From contig NZ_JACIDT010000001.1 of the NCBI RefSeq assembly GCF_014196495.1, forward strand, positions 372,001 through 436,000: a stretch of DNA of 64,000 nucleotides. Reading direction: 5' to 3'. The notes under the pieces are model-generated. The model searched no databases and was not told the DNA's origin. It saw only the letters and a program-made list of their open reading frames with translations. The position numbers and the translations under genes are program-made. This DNA comes from Sphingobium jiangsuense. GTDB taxonomy: Bacteria; Pseudomonadota; Alphaproteobacteria; Sphingomonadales; Sphingomonadaceae. Shown here one piece after another: positions 53,112-61,021 of the stretch (position 1 is its first letter; each line of letters opens with the position of its first letter).

Positions 53112-54041
53112 CTACGCCACCGCCTGAAGCGCGGAGAGCTTCCGGCCAAGACCATAATCGCCCATGATCGTCGTGCGCTGCATGATGCGCACCTCGTCGG
53201 GGGCGGCGCCGCTCACGGAATGGGCCATGCGCCAATTGTCCCACGCCAGCATTTCATTCGGCTTCCAGCTGTGATGATAGGCCGGGCAGGACACCAGATG
53301 ATCGACGAGCCGCTGCAGCAGCGCATGGCCCGCCTCATCATCGCGGCCCAGAATATGGAGCGCGCCGAAGGGAGAGATGTTGAGCACCTTGCGCCCCGTG
53401 TCGGGCTGGGTGAAGACAACCGGATGGACGACGGGAGGATAGTCCGTGTCCAGACGCGGCCCCACCGATTTCTCGAAGTCGCTCGTGCGAAGGGTGCGGA
53501 CCTTGCTCCTGGTGCCATAGCGGGAATAGCCGGGATTGACGCAGAGCTGGTACACGATATCGAGCCCTTCGATCTCGGTCTTCAGATCGTCGGGCAGCAG
53601 GTCGTATGCCTGCACCTGATCGATGAAGCCGGTTTCCCCGCCCCAGGACGATATCTGCTTCGCGGTCAGGACGCCGCCATGGTTGATGCGGTCGGTAAAG
53701 ACGAGGTCCGAATGCCAGGGCAGGAACGCGATCGAGGGCTTGCCGTCGATTTCGAACAGCCCTTCCCTGTTCTGGTCCGACACCAGCGTGATAAGCTCCG
53801 GCGTGCCGTCCGTCACCAGTTCCGGGATCGGGTGGACCTCCAGCTCGCCGAAGACGCGGCTGAGGTCGATCTGGAATTCCGGCGTCACCTCGCTGTCGCG
53901 GAAGACGAGCAGGCCGTCCTGAAGCCAATGGTGGCGCAGTTCCCGGCGGACTGCCTCATCCTCGATATCGGACGGAGCAAGGCCCGTGACCTGCTTGCCG
54001 AAACCCAATCCGTCCTGAAGCGGTGCAATTGCATAAACCAT
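53112..54041 (-). CDS. TauD/TfdA-family Fe(II)/2-oxoglutarate dioxygenase
   Basis: The 309-residue enzyme has the TauD fold. The iron ligands are H and D in FLPWHSDLVF (about residue 108) and the distal His in WRMAHSVSG (about 272). The Arg for 2-oxoglutarate is in VRIMQRTTI. Family members cleave taurine or phenoxyalkanoates or hydroxylate other carboxylates. Here the substrate is unknown. GGAGAGGAG lies 9 nt before the ATG. It is transcribed away from a LuxR-type regulator, with a palindrome in the 206-bp gap, so it may be that regulator's target. Confidence 0.85.
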   Translation of the reverse strand: MVYAIAPLQDGLGFGKQVTGLAPSDIEDEAVRRELRHHWLQDGLLVFRDSEVTPEFQIDLSRVFGELEVHPIPELVTDGTPELITLVSDQNREGLFEIDGKPSIAFLPWHSDLVFTDRINHGGVLTAKQISSWGGETGFIDQVQAYDLLPDDLKTEIEGLDIVYQLCVNPGYSRYGTRSKVRTLRTSDFEKSVGPRLDTDYPPVVHPVVFTQPDTGRKVLNISPFGALHILGRDDEAGHALLQRLVDHLVSCPAYHHSWKPNEMLAWDNWRMAHSVSGAAPDEVRIMQRTTIMGDYGLGRKLSALQAVA

Positions 54042-54143
54042 GGAAGCTCTCCTCTCCGCAGACTCTGGCTGCTGTCATCACCCTTCTGCCGCGCGCCGAT
54101 CGCCTCTACAGCCCACATTTGGGGGTTTGATGCCGATCGATGA

Positions 54144-54157
54144 CGGTTCACGAACCG
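54144..54157. promoter_or_regulatory. Palindrome between dioxygenase and LuxR-type gene
   Basis: CGGTTC-ac-GAACCG is a perfect 6-bp inverted repeat in the 206-bp divergent gap, 103 nt before the dioxygenase start and 91 nt before the regulator start. It is a likely operator. No other recognisable site is present. Confidence 0.5.
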
Positions 54158-54247
54158 GCATGGCCCATCGGATCAGGGATGTGACGATCTGCGCGGGATG
54201 TTTGACGAGGCTTGTCTTTCGGATGCGGCGCGGCTCTTCTGCTCATC

Positions 54248-55390
54248 ATGGTTCCCGCTTCCACCATAGAGGAGCCGGCCCCGCGCGCCGTCTCGCATGA
54301 GGACCTGATCCTGAGCCTGCACCAGGGGGCGACGGAGCAGCCGCCCTGGGCGACATTCCTTAGCCAGATCAGCACCGCGTTGCAGTCCAGCTATGCCAAT
54401 ATCGTGTTCCGCCAGCCCGACGGGAAGTCCGTCCTCGCCGACCTCGCGCAGGGCGACCCCGACATATTGGCGGCGCGGCAACGCTATTCCGACACCCCCT
54501 CCTCCTTCCTGTCGAGCGATCGCGGGATGGCCATCGGCCGCTCCTACAGGCTGCCCGAACTGGTCGATGCCGATCATCCCCTCAAGCGCAGCTATTACCG
54601 CCATTTTCTGGAGCCTGCCGGGCTGCGCGCGATCCTCATCGCGCGGCTGGCGGAGGAAGGCGGCTATCAGGCATGGTTCACCGTGGCGCGCCGAAAGAGC
54701 GTTCCCGACTATTCCACGGCGGACCAGTCGCTGTTCGATGCCCTTTTGCCCCATCTCGGGGTGGCGCTGCGCAATTTCGCGCAGACCGATCGCTACCGGG
54801 TGAGGGCGGCGCTGGGCAGCTTCATCTCCTCCCGTTTCGAGCTGGCTGCGGTCACCGTCTCCCAGGACGGCCGCATATTGGGCATGGAGCCGGTTGCCCA
54901 GGCGCTGCTGGAAAATGCCGGGGGCGCGGTCGCGATTGTCGGCGGCCGCCTCCTTTTCAGCGAAATCCACCTGCAACAGCGCATGGCCGACGCGTTGCGG
55001 ACGGCCGCCTGCGGCCAGCGTTCGAAGGCCATCATATTCCATGTCGGCGACGAGCGGGTCGAGATGCTGGTGCAGCCCTTCCTCGCCGCCTCGCCGCATG
55101 CGGCGATCCGCCCGGCCGCCGTCCTGTATCTGCACCGCGACCGGCCGCTGATGGGCCGCGAGGAGGAAATGCGCAGCGCGCTTAACGAGATGTACGACCT
55201 GAGCCCGGTCGAGGCGGACATCGCGCTGGGCCTTTCGCGCGGGCGGACGATGATGCAGCTCGCGGGCGACCTTGGCCTCAGCGAAAATACGATCCGCAGC
55301 TATTCCAAGCCCATCTATGCCAAGCTGGGCGTTTCGAGACAGGTGGACCTCGTGCGGCTTCTCCTCACCAGCCTCGCCCGGCTGGCCTGA
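54248..55390 (+). CDS. LuxR-type transcriptional regulator
   Basis: The 380-residue protein has a long N-terminal part without a receiver domain and a C-terminal LuxR helix-turn-helix (about residues 315-375): LSPVEADIALGLSRGRTMMQLAGDLGLSENTIRSYSKPIYAKLGVSRQVDLVRLLL. The N-terminus may bind a ligand, but no PAS, GAF or autoinducer domain is recognised. A conserved WFTVAR and HVGDERVEMLV occur in the middle region. ATG at 54248 is chosen since an earlier start (54212) adds 12 residues without support. It is divergent from the TauD-type dioxygenase. Confidence 0.82.
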   Translation: MVPASTIEEPAPRAVSHEDLILSLHQGATEQPPWATFLSQISTALQSSYANIVFRQPDGKSVLADLAQGDPDILAARQRYSDTPSSFLSSDRGMAIGRSYRLPELVDADHPLKRSYYRHFLEPAGLRAILIARLAEEGGYQAWFTVARRKSVPDYSTADQSLFDALLPHLGVALRNFAQTDRYRVRAALGSFISSRFELAAVTVSQDGRILGMEPVAQALLENAGGAVAIVGGRLLFSEIHLQQRMADALRTAACGQRSKAIIFHVGDERVEMLVQPFLAASPHAAIRPAAVLYLHRDRPLMGREEEMRSALNEMYDLSPVEADIALGLSRGRTMMQLAGDLGLSENTIRSYSKPIYAKLGVSRQVDLVRLLLTSLARLA

Positions 55391-55419
55391 GAGGGCTCCT
55401 CCCCGGAATCATCGTCTCC

Positions 55420-56544
55420 TCAGGATATCCGGTCGCGCAGCCGGGCCGCTTCCCGGTTGCGCTTCTTTTCCAGCAGTGCGCGGCTCGCGCCGTCCACCGC
55501 GATGCTGTCCGCCATCACCGCGCCGCGCTGGCCGATCGGGCGGTCGGGGCCGACGGTGGAATCCACCATCGTCTGCCGCTCCATCTCGCTGTTCACCTCC
55601 GCCCCGATCAGTACCGCGAACGAGGACAGGAACAGCCACATCAGGAAGATCACCACCGCCGCGAGCGATCCATAGGTCGCGTTGTAATTGGTGAAATTGG
55701 CGACATAAAAGCCGAAGCCGACGGTTATGCTCGTCCAGAGGACCGTCGACAGCAGCGACCCGACCGACAGCCACCGCCATTTGGCCGCCCGCCTGTCCGG
55801 CGCGAAGCGGAAGAAAATGGCGAAGGTCAGGCTGACCAGCGCGCCCGCCATCGCCCATGTCGCGATCTGCACCAGCAAGGTCGCCGCGCCGCCGATATAG
55901 GGCGAGAGGAACCGGGTGACATAGGTGAAGAGCGACATCGCGATGATCCCGATCACCGCCACCAGCACCATGCCGAAGGTGATGGCCGCCGCCACCGCCG
56001 TCTTACGGAAGATGTTGCGCGTCTCATGCTCTTCATAAATGACGTTGAGCGCCCCGATCATCGCGGTGGCGGCGCGCATCGCGCCGTAGATGGACACCAG
56101 CAGCGCGATAAGCAGGCCGAAGCCCTGCGCGGTCTTGTTGCTGTTCACGATGGCGAGCAATTGCTCGGACAGGATGCCGAGCACCTCCGGCGGGACGAAG
56201 CCGTCGAGCAGGTCGACGCTCTGCGCCACCGTCTGCGGATCGCCGACAAGGCCGTAGAGCAGCACGACCGAGGCGATCAGCGGCACGAAGGCGAGGAAGG
56301 CGAAGAAGGCGACCCCGGCCGCCAGCAGGCTGAGATTGTGGAAATCCACCATCACATAGACGCGCTTGACGATCGCCCACCAGGCGCGGAGCGGGAAGGC
56401 GGCGGGGGAAGCCCCCGTCGCGCCGGGCACGGTTTCCTCAAGACGGGCGATTTCCGCACCCGTCAGGGGCGTCCTCTCGCCATCATAGGCGATCGCCTGG
56501 CCCTGCGCCCCACCTTGGGCCTCGTCATGGCCTGTATCGTTCAT
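55420..56544 (-). CDS. YihY/BrkB-family inner membrane protein
   Basis: The 374-residue protein has six membrane helices typical of YihY/BrkB. Markers are NLSLLAAGVAFFAFLAFVPLIASVVLLYGL, NVIYEEHETRNIFRKTAVAAAITFGMVLV, and NFTNYNATYGSLAAVVIFLMWLFLSSFAVLIGAEVNSEMER at the end. The family was once called RNase BN by mistake and its role is unknown. It has acidic N- and C-terminal extensions. Its start overlaps the stop of a small lipoprotein by 4 bp, the end of the tamA-tamB unit. Confidence 0.9.
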   Translation of the reverse strand: MNDTGHDEAQGGAQGQAIAYDGERTPLTGAEIARLEETVPGATGASPAAFPLRAWWAIVKRVYVMVDFHNLSLLAAGVAFFAFLAFVPLIASVVLLYGLVGDPQTVAQSVDLLDGFVPPEVLGILSEQLLAIVNSNKTAQGFGLLIALLVSIYGAMRAATAMIGALNVIYEEHETRNIFRKTAVAAAITFGMVLVAVIGIIAMSLFTYVTRFLSPYIGGAATLLVQIATWAMAGALVSLTFAIFFRFAPDRRAAKWRWLSVGSLLSTVLWTSITVGFGFYVANFTNYNATYGSLAAVVIFLMWLFLSSFAVLIGAEVNSEMERQTMVDSTVGPDRPIGQRGAVMADSIAVDGASRALLEKKRNREAARLRDRIS

Positions 56545-56771
56545 GGCTGCATCCCGTTATCCTCCGGCATGGCGCGGCCGGTCGCCGCCTCGATCCGGTT
56601 GCGGGCCGCCATGCGGTTTTCCAGTTCCTGCTGCATGGAATTCGCCGCCGCCTCCAGATCCTCCGCCTTGCGCTGATAGCGTTCGTCGAAATCGGCCTCC
56701 CCCTTGCAGGACGCCAGCAGCAGCGCGGGAAGCGCGAAGGACAGCGGCAGCAGGAAGGACGCCCGGCGCAT
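56541..56771 (-). CDS. Small lipoprotein between tamB and the BrkB-family gene
   Basis: The 76-residue protein has a lipoprotein signal peptide with lipobox LLASC (Cys22). The mature part is highly charged (GEADFDERYQRKAEDLEAAA) with a helical, coiled-coil-like stretch and a hydrophilic end. It is of no family I recognise. ATG at 56771 overlaps the tamB stop by one nucleotide (TGATG), and its own stop overlaps the brkB-like start. It is therefore embedded in the TamAB operon. Confidence 0.7.
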   Translation of the reverse strand: MRRASFLLPLSFALPALLLASCKGEADFDERYQRKAEDLEAAANSMQQELENRMAARNRIEAATGRAMPEDNGMQP

Positions 56772-59700
56772 CAATAATCCTTCCGGTAGCGGAGGTTGAC
56801 GCTGGACCCGCCGAAGCTGCCGACCTCGCTCAGCACCGACAGCGCCTTCGACAGCGCGATTTCGAGCTGGGTCGCGGTATAGCCGCGCGCATCGGTGACG
56901 ATCTCCACATAGATGTCGTTGCTGATATACTGTCCGACGGCGACGGAGGTGCCGCGCCCCGTTTCCTCATCCGCGCCGAGCAGGCGCAGCCGGTCGATCC
57001 CGCTCGCCGATTGCAGCACGGACAGCGGGTTGAGGCCGCCCTTGCCGCCGCGCAGGCTGTTGAGCGACGCGGCCAGCTGCACCGCCTGCATCGGGCTCAG
57101 CTCGCCGACCGAATTGCCGAACAATATGCGCGCCATCAGTTCGTCCTGCGGCAGTTCGGGCGTGGAGCTGAGCGTGATTTCCGGGTTGGAGCCGGTGCCC
57201 GTGATCGCAATGGTAATGGTGACATCCTCGACCTCTCCCTCCGCCACGATGTTGAGGGTGGGGTCGGTCATGTCGCCGCCGCTGAAGGTGAGCCGCCCCT
57301 GTTGCAGGTCGAAGCTGTGCCCGGCAAAGCCCAGCGTGCCGCGCACCAGCCGCACGCCGCCGGCGATCTTCGGCGCGCGGCTCGTGCCGGTCATGCGGAT
57401 ATCGGCGGCCCACTCGGAATTGAGCCCCATGCCGGTGACGTAGATCTTGTTGTCCGCCACCACCCGCACGTCGAGGTTCCAGTTGGACGGCACCGTCTGC
57501 ATCGGTTCCGGCGCGCCGCTGATCCGTTCTCGCCCCAGCGCGGGCTTGCGCCGCACGCCGGTCAGCGTGGCGACCTGCGTGCTGCCCTGATAGGCGATCC
57601 GGTAATGGGTTTCGGGCAGGCTGATCCGCCCCCTGATCGTCGGCGGCTGGCCCGCGCCGTTGACGATCTCGATGGTGCCGGACGCCTGCGCGGACATATC
57701 CTGCCCCTGCGCGACCTGCGCCTTGTCGAGATTGATGCCGAGCTGCATCGGATAGCCCTGCTCCGCGTTGAGGGAGACGAAGCCGCTCGCGCTCACCGTT
57801 CCCGCGCCCGCGCGGGCGGTCAGGCTTTCGACCTGAAGCCGGTCGTTGGTAAACCGGCCGCTCAGCTGCATGTTCGTCAGCTTCGTGCCGTAGACCGCGT
57901 TTTCATAGGTCAGCCGGTTCGCGCGCACCACGCCGGTCAGTTGCGGCGCACTCACATGCCCGCCGAAATCGGCGGCGAGGCCGATCGGCCCCTTCAGGCT
58001 CTGGTCCGCCAGCGCCGCCAGCGAGAAGAGCACGTCGGCCGGGCCGTTATAGCGCACCCCGCCGGAAAGCGGTGCCGCCATCAGGCGCGTGGACCAGCTT
58101 CCCGCACCGGCGGGCAGCGGGCGCAGATGCACCTGCATCCGGCCGATCGCCGCGCCGCGCCGCCGGATGATGGAACTGGCGCTGCCGCCCTCGGCCGACA
58201 GCCGCCCGACCAGATCGATATCGACCGGCTCCGAAACGGCGGCAAGGCTGGTGCGGGTGAAATTGTCGATCTTCAGCCGCGCGTCGGCGGTCGGGAAGGC
58301 GGCGGGGGAGGCCTGCGCGAAATCGAGGCTGCCGGTCGCCTTGCCGCCAAGGCCCAGCCCCGGCATGAACGGATTGAGCAGGGCCAGATTGACGTCGCTG
58401 AGCCGGGCCTTGAGGTCCGTCCCGCTGCCGTAGCGGCCCGCCAGTTGCAGCGCCCCGCCACCCACCGACAGGGTGGAGGGCTGCAAGGTATAGCCGCCCT
58501 TGCCGACCACGATCCGCATCGGCTCGCGCGTGGCGATATCCACGCCGTTCAGCCGACCGTTCAGCGCGACGCGCCAGAGCTGCGGATCGAACAGCGCATT
58601 GGCGGCGAGGCGGAAGGGATAGCGCGTGCGCCCCTCCGCCAGCAACTTCGCCTGCCCGCGCCCGCCGCGGTAGACGATATCGCTGCGGGCGCCCGCAAGG
58701 TAGAATTCGCCCATGCGCAGCCCCGCCACCTGGACATTGCCGACGATCTGCGGCTGCTGCGCCAGCGTCGCGTCCGCCTTGACGATCGCGCGGTCGATGG
58801 TGAGGCCCACCGGCCCTTCGAGCCGCGCCTGCGTCGCCGTCGCGTCGACGAGCGCGCGCTGGTTGCCGCCCGCATCGGAAAGCCGCACCTGCCCATCGAT
58901 GCCGGATCCGCTCGCCAGCAGCGTTCCGGCGAAGGGACCGGCCGCGCTCTGGGTCATCCGGCCCGTCAGGGCGACGCCGGAAAAGCTGGTGCCGGGGCGC
59001 ACGTCGATGGTCAGCGGCCCGCGCCCGGTGATGGCGGCGATATTGGCGCGCACCGGGCCGTAATCGCTGTTGCCCTGCCCGGTGACGAAATAGGTTCCGT
59101 TCTCGCCCCGGATCGTCGCCGTCACATCGGCAAGGCCGATGCCGACGCCCGGCCGGGGCGCGGCCAGCCGGACGAGCGGGCGGTCGGCGCTGCCCGTCAC
59201 ATCGACGCCGAGCGGACCATATTGGTCGGAGCTGGCGCGCGCGGTGAAGCGAACCGATCCGTCCGCACCGTAGCGCCCCTGCCCCCGCGTCACGCGGAAG
59301 GACGGCGCGGCCACCTGCAGGCGGTCCAGCGTGGCGACGCCGTTGCTGTCATAGCCGACATCGGCGACAATCAGCGCATTGCCGCCGAGGAATGTCTGGA
59401 GGCCGTCGTTGAGCAGCCGCGTCGAGCGCGCGGTCACCCGCCCGCCCAGCCGGAACGCGCCGTTCGCGCCGGTCTTGAGGTCCATGTCGGTCCGCACGTT
59501 GAAGATGCCGACGCTCTCGACCCTATAGCCGTTCACCCGGCCGTTGAACGCGCCGGTGTAGAGTGCGCGATTGAGGTCGGCGACGATCACCGCCGTCGCG
59601 TCGATCCGGTCGGTGCGCAGCTTCATATTGTCGGACATCAGCCGCCCGTTGGCATAGGCGAAGTCGCCGTCCAGCCGCACATTGGTCAGCAGCGGCTCCA

Positions 59701-61021
59701 TGCTCGCATTGACGCCGGTGATGCGCCGGGCGCGGCCCTCGACCGGGATGCGCCATTGCTCCTTGTCGAGCGCGGCGCTGCCCGAAACGGCGAGGCCCTC
59801 CACATTGGTCGCGCCGAAACCGATCTGCCGCGCGGTCAGCCCATAGGCGATGCGCGGCGCGGCGAAGGCGCCGTTGAGGGTCGCCCGCGCGGCGATATCC
59901 GCGCCGCGCAGATTTTCCGCGATCACGCTCGGCTTGAGCAGGCGGAAATCCAGCGCGAGGTCCTTCATGCTGCTTTCGCCCAGATCCACGAGGCCGTCCG
60001 CGCCGAAGGTGAAATTGTCGCTTGACGCGCCGCCTTTCAGCTGGATGCGCCGCTCCTCCGCCCTTGCCGTCACGTCGAGCAGGGTGACGGGCTCCAGCAT
60101 CCCCCGGCCGGGGCCGGTCAGGAACAGGCCGGGGCGGATCGGGCCCTTTGCCGCGAAGCTGCCGTCCCGCGCGGCCAGCGCCACATCGGCGAGCCTTTCC
60201 GCGCCCATGGTGCCGGACAGGCGGCCGTCCCATTTCTTCCAGTCGCCCTTGCCCGCGATGCCGAGGTCCAGCGCCTGCTCCACGCCCGTGAACCCGGCGA
60301 CGAGGCCCTTGGCGGGCGCATGGACGCGCATGTCGATATCGAGCCGGTTGCTCTCCGGCACCGCATCCAGCACCAGCTTCAGCGTATCGCCGCCCGCCAC
60401 GCCCGGCGCGGCGAGCGCCTTGCCGTCGGCGGTGATCTGCGCGCGCCGGTCGGCGATATGCACCCTGCCCGCGAAGGCGAGCAGATGGCGCCGGCCGGTG
60501 AAGGGCGGGTCGATCTGGAGCCTGCCGATTTCCAGCCGGTTCACGTCGATGTCGAGATCGGGCAGCAGCGGACCCTCGCTGGGCGGCGTCTCCCTGAACT
60601 GCGGCGCGCGGTGAAGACGCGCGGCGGGCACGAGCAGCGAGCGCACGTCGAGATGATTGCCGAGATAGGCCAGCGGCCGCCAGTCGAGGTCGAGTTGCGG
60701 CACGGTCAGGAACACGCCCTTCGGGTCGCGGAGGGCGAGGTCGCTGACCCGCATCTTGCCGAAGATCGACCCGTCGATCCGGCCGATGCCGATCTTCATC
60801 CCGTTTTCGAAGCTCAGCGCCTCCACCTGTCGCGCGACGAAGCGGCGGCCGCTGTCGGTGCCGAGCCAGGCATAGCCGCCCACGGCCAGCACGACGAGCA
60901 GGGCCAGCAGCGACAGCAGCGCGATGCCGATGCGCCGTCCCCATGAAGGGCGCCGCCCCTCCGTGCCGGAGGAAGCCGGGGCGCCGGGCGCGGTGTCGGT
61001 TATGTCGCTCTGCTGCGCCAT
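56771..61021 (-). CDS. tamB: Translocation and assembly module subunit TamB (DUF490)
   Basis: The 1416-residue inner-membrane-anchored protein spans the periplasm and moves lipids or assembles autotransporters with TamA. It has one N-terminal membrane helix (about residues 30-50), a long series of repetitive beta-strands (taco-shaped groove), and the C-terminal DUF490 domain with GISLDGSASDVRI-type end: ILFGNSVGELSPMQAVQLAASL, DRLRLLGADEETGRGTSVAVGQYISNDIYVEI and VNLRYRKDY. Overlaps by one nucleotide with tamA upstream and with the small lipoprotein downstream. Confidence 0.93.
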   Translation of the reverse strand: MAQQSDITDTAPGAPASSGTEGRRPSWGRRIGIALLSLLALLVVLAVGGYAWLGTDSGRRFVARQVEALSFENGMKIGIGRIDGSIFGKMRVSDLALRDPKGVFLTVPQLDLDWRPLAYLGNHLDVRSLLVPAARLHRAPQFRETPPSEGPLLPDLDIDVNRLEIGRLQIDPPFTGRRHLLAFAGRVHIADRRAQITADGKALAAPGVAGGDTLKLVLDAVPESNRLDIDMRVHAPAKGLVAGFTGVEQALDLGIAGKGDWKKWDGRLSGTMGAERLADVALAARDGSFAAKGPIRPGLFLTGPGRGMLEPVTLLDVTARAEERRIQLKGGASSDNFTFGADGLVDLGESSMKDLALDFRLLKPSVIAENLRGADIAARATLNGAFAAPRIAYGLTARQIGFGATNVEGLAVSGSAALDKEQWRIPVEGRARRITGVNASMEPLLTNVRLDGDFAYANGRLMSDNMKLRTDRIDATAVIVADLNRALYTGAFNGRVNGYRVESVGIFNVRTDMDLKTGANGAFRLGGRVTARSTRLLNDGLQTFLGGNALIVADVGYDSNGVATLDRLQVAAPSFRVTRGQGRYGADGSVRFTARASSDQYGPLGVDVTGSADRPLVRLAAPRPGVGIGLADVTATIRGENGTYFVTGQGNSDYGPVRANIAAITGRGPLTIDVRPGTSFSGVALTGRMTQSAAGPFAGTLLASGSGIDGQVRLSDAGGNQRALVDATATQARLEGPVGLTIDRAIVKADATLAQQPQIVGNVQVAGLRMGEFYLAGARSDIVYRGGRGQAKLLAEGRTRYPFRLAANALFDPQLWRVALNGRLNGVDIATREPMRIVVGKGGYTLQPSTLSVGGGALQLAGRYGSGTDLKARLSDVNLALLNPFMPGLGLGGKATGSLDFAQASPAAFPTADARLKIDNFTRTSLAAVSEPVDIDLVGRLSAEGGSASSIIRRRGAAIGRMQVHLRPLPAGAGSWSTRLMAAPLSGGVRYNGPADVLFSLAALADQSLKGPIGLAADFGGHVSAPQLTGVVRANRLTYENAVYGTKLTNMQLSGRFTNDRLQVESLTARAGAGTVSASGFVSLNAEQGYPMQLGINLDKAQVAQGQDMSAQASGTIEIVNGAGQPPTIRGRISLPETHYRIAYQGSTQVATLTGVRRKPALGRERISGAPEPMQTVPSNWNLDVRVVADNKIYVTGMGLNSEWAADIRMTGTSRAPKIAGGVRLVRGTLGFAGHSFDLQQGRLTFSGGDMTDPTLNIVAEGEVEDVTITIAITGTGSNPEITLSSTPELPQDELMARILFGNSVGELSPMQAVQLAASLNSLRGGKGGLNPLSVLQSASGIDRLRLLGADEETGRGTSVAVGQYISNDIYVEIVTDARGYTATQLEIALSKALSVLSEVGSFGGSSVNLRYRKDY

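Noticed and set aside
51805-54100. Integration site repeat of the tRNA-Phe 3' end
   Set aside because: No second copy of the tRNA end and no integrase gene were found.
56543-60025. 1160-residue open frame antisense to tamB
   Set aside because: High-GC shadow frame: rich in Arg, Gly and His with no domain, opposite to a strongly conserved TamB.
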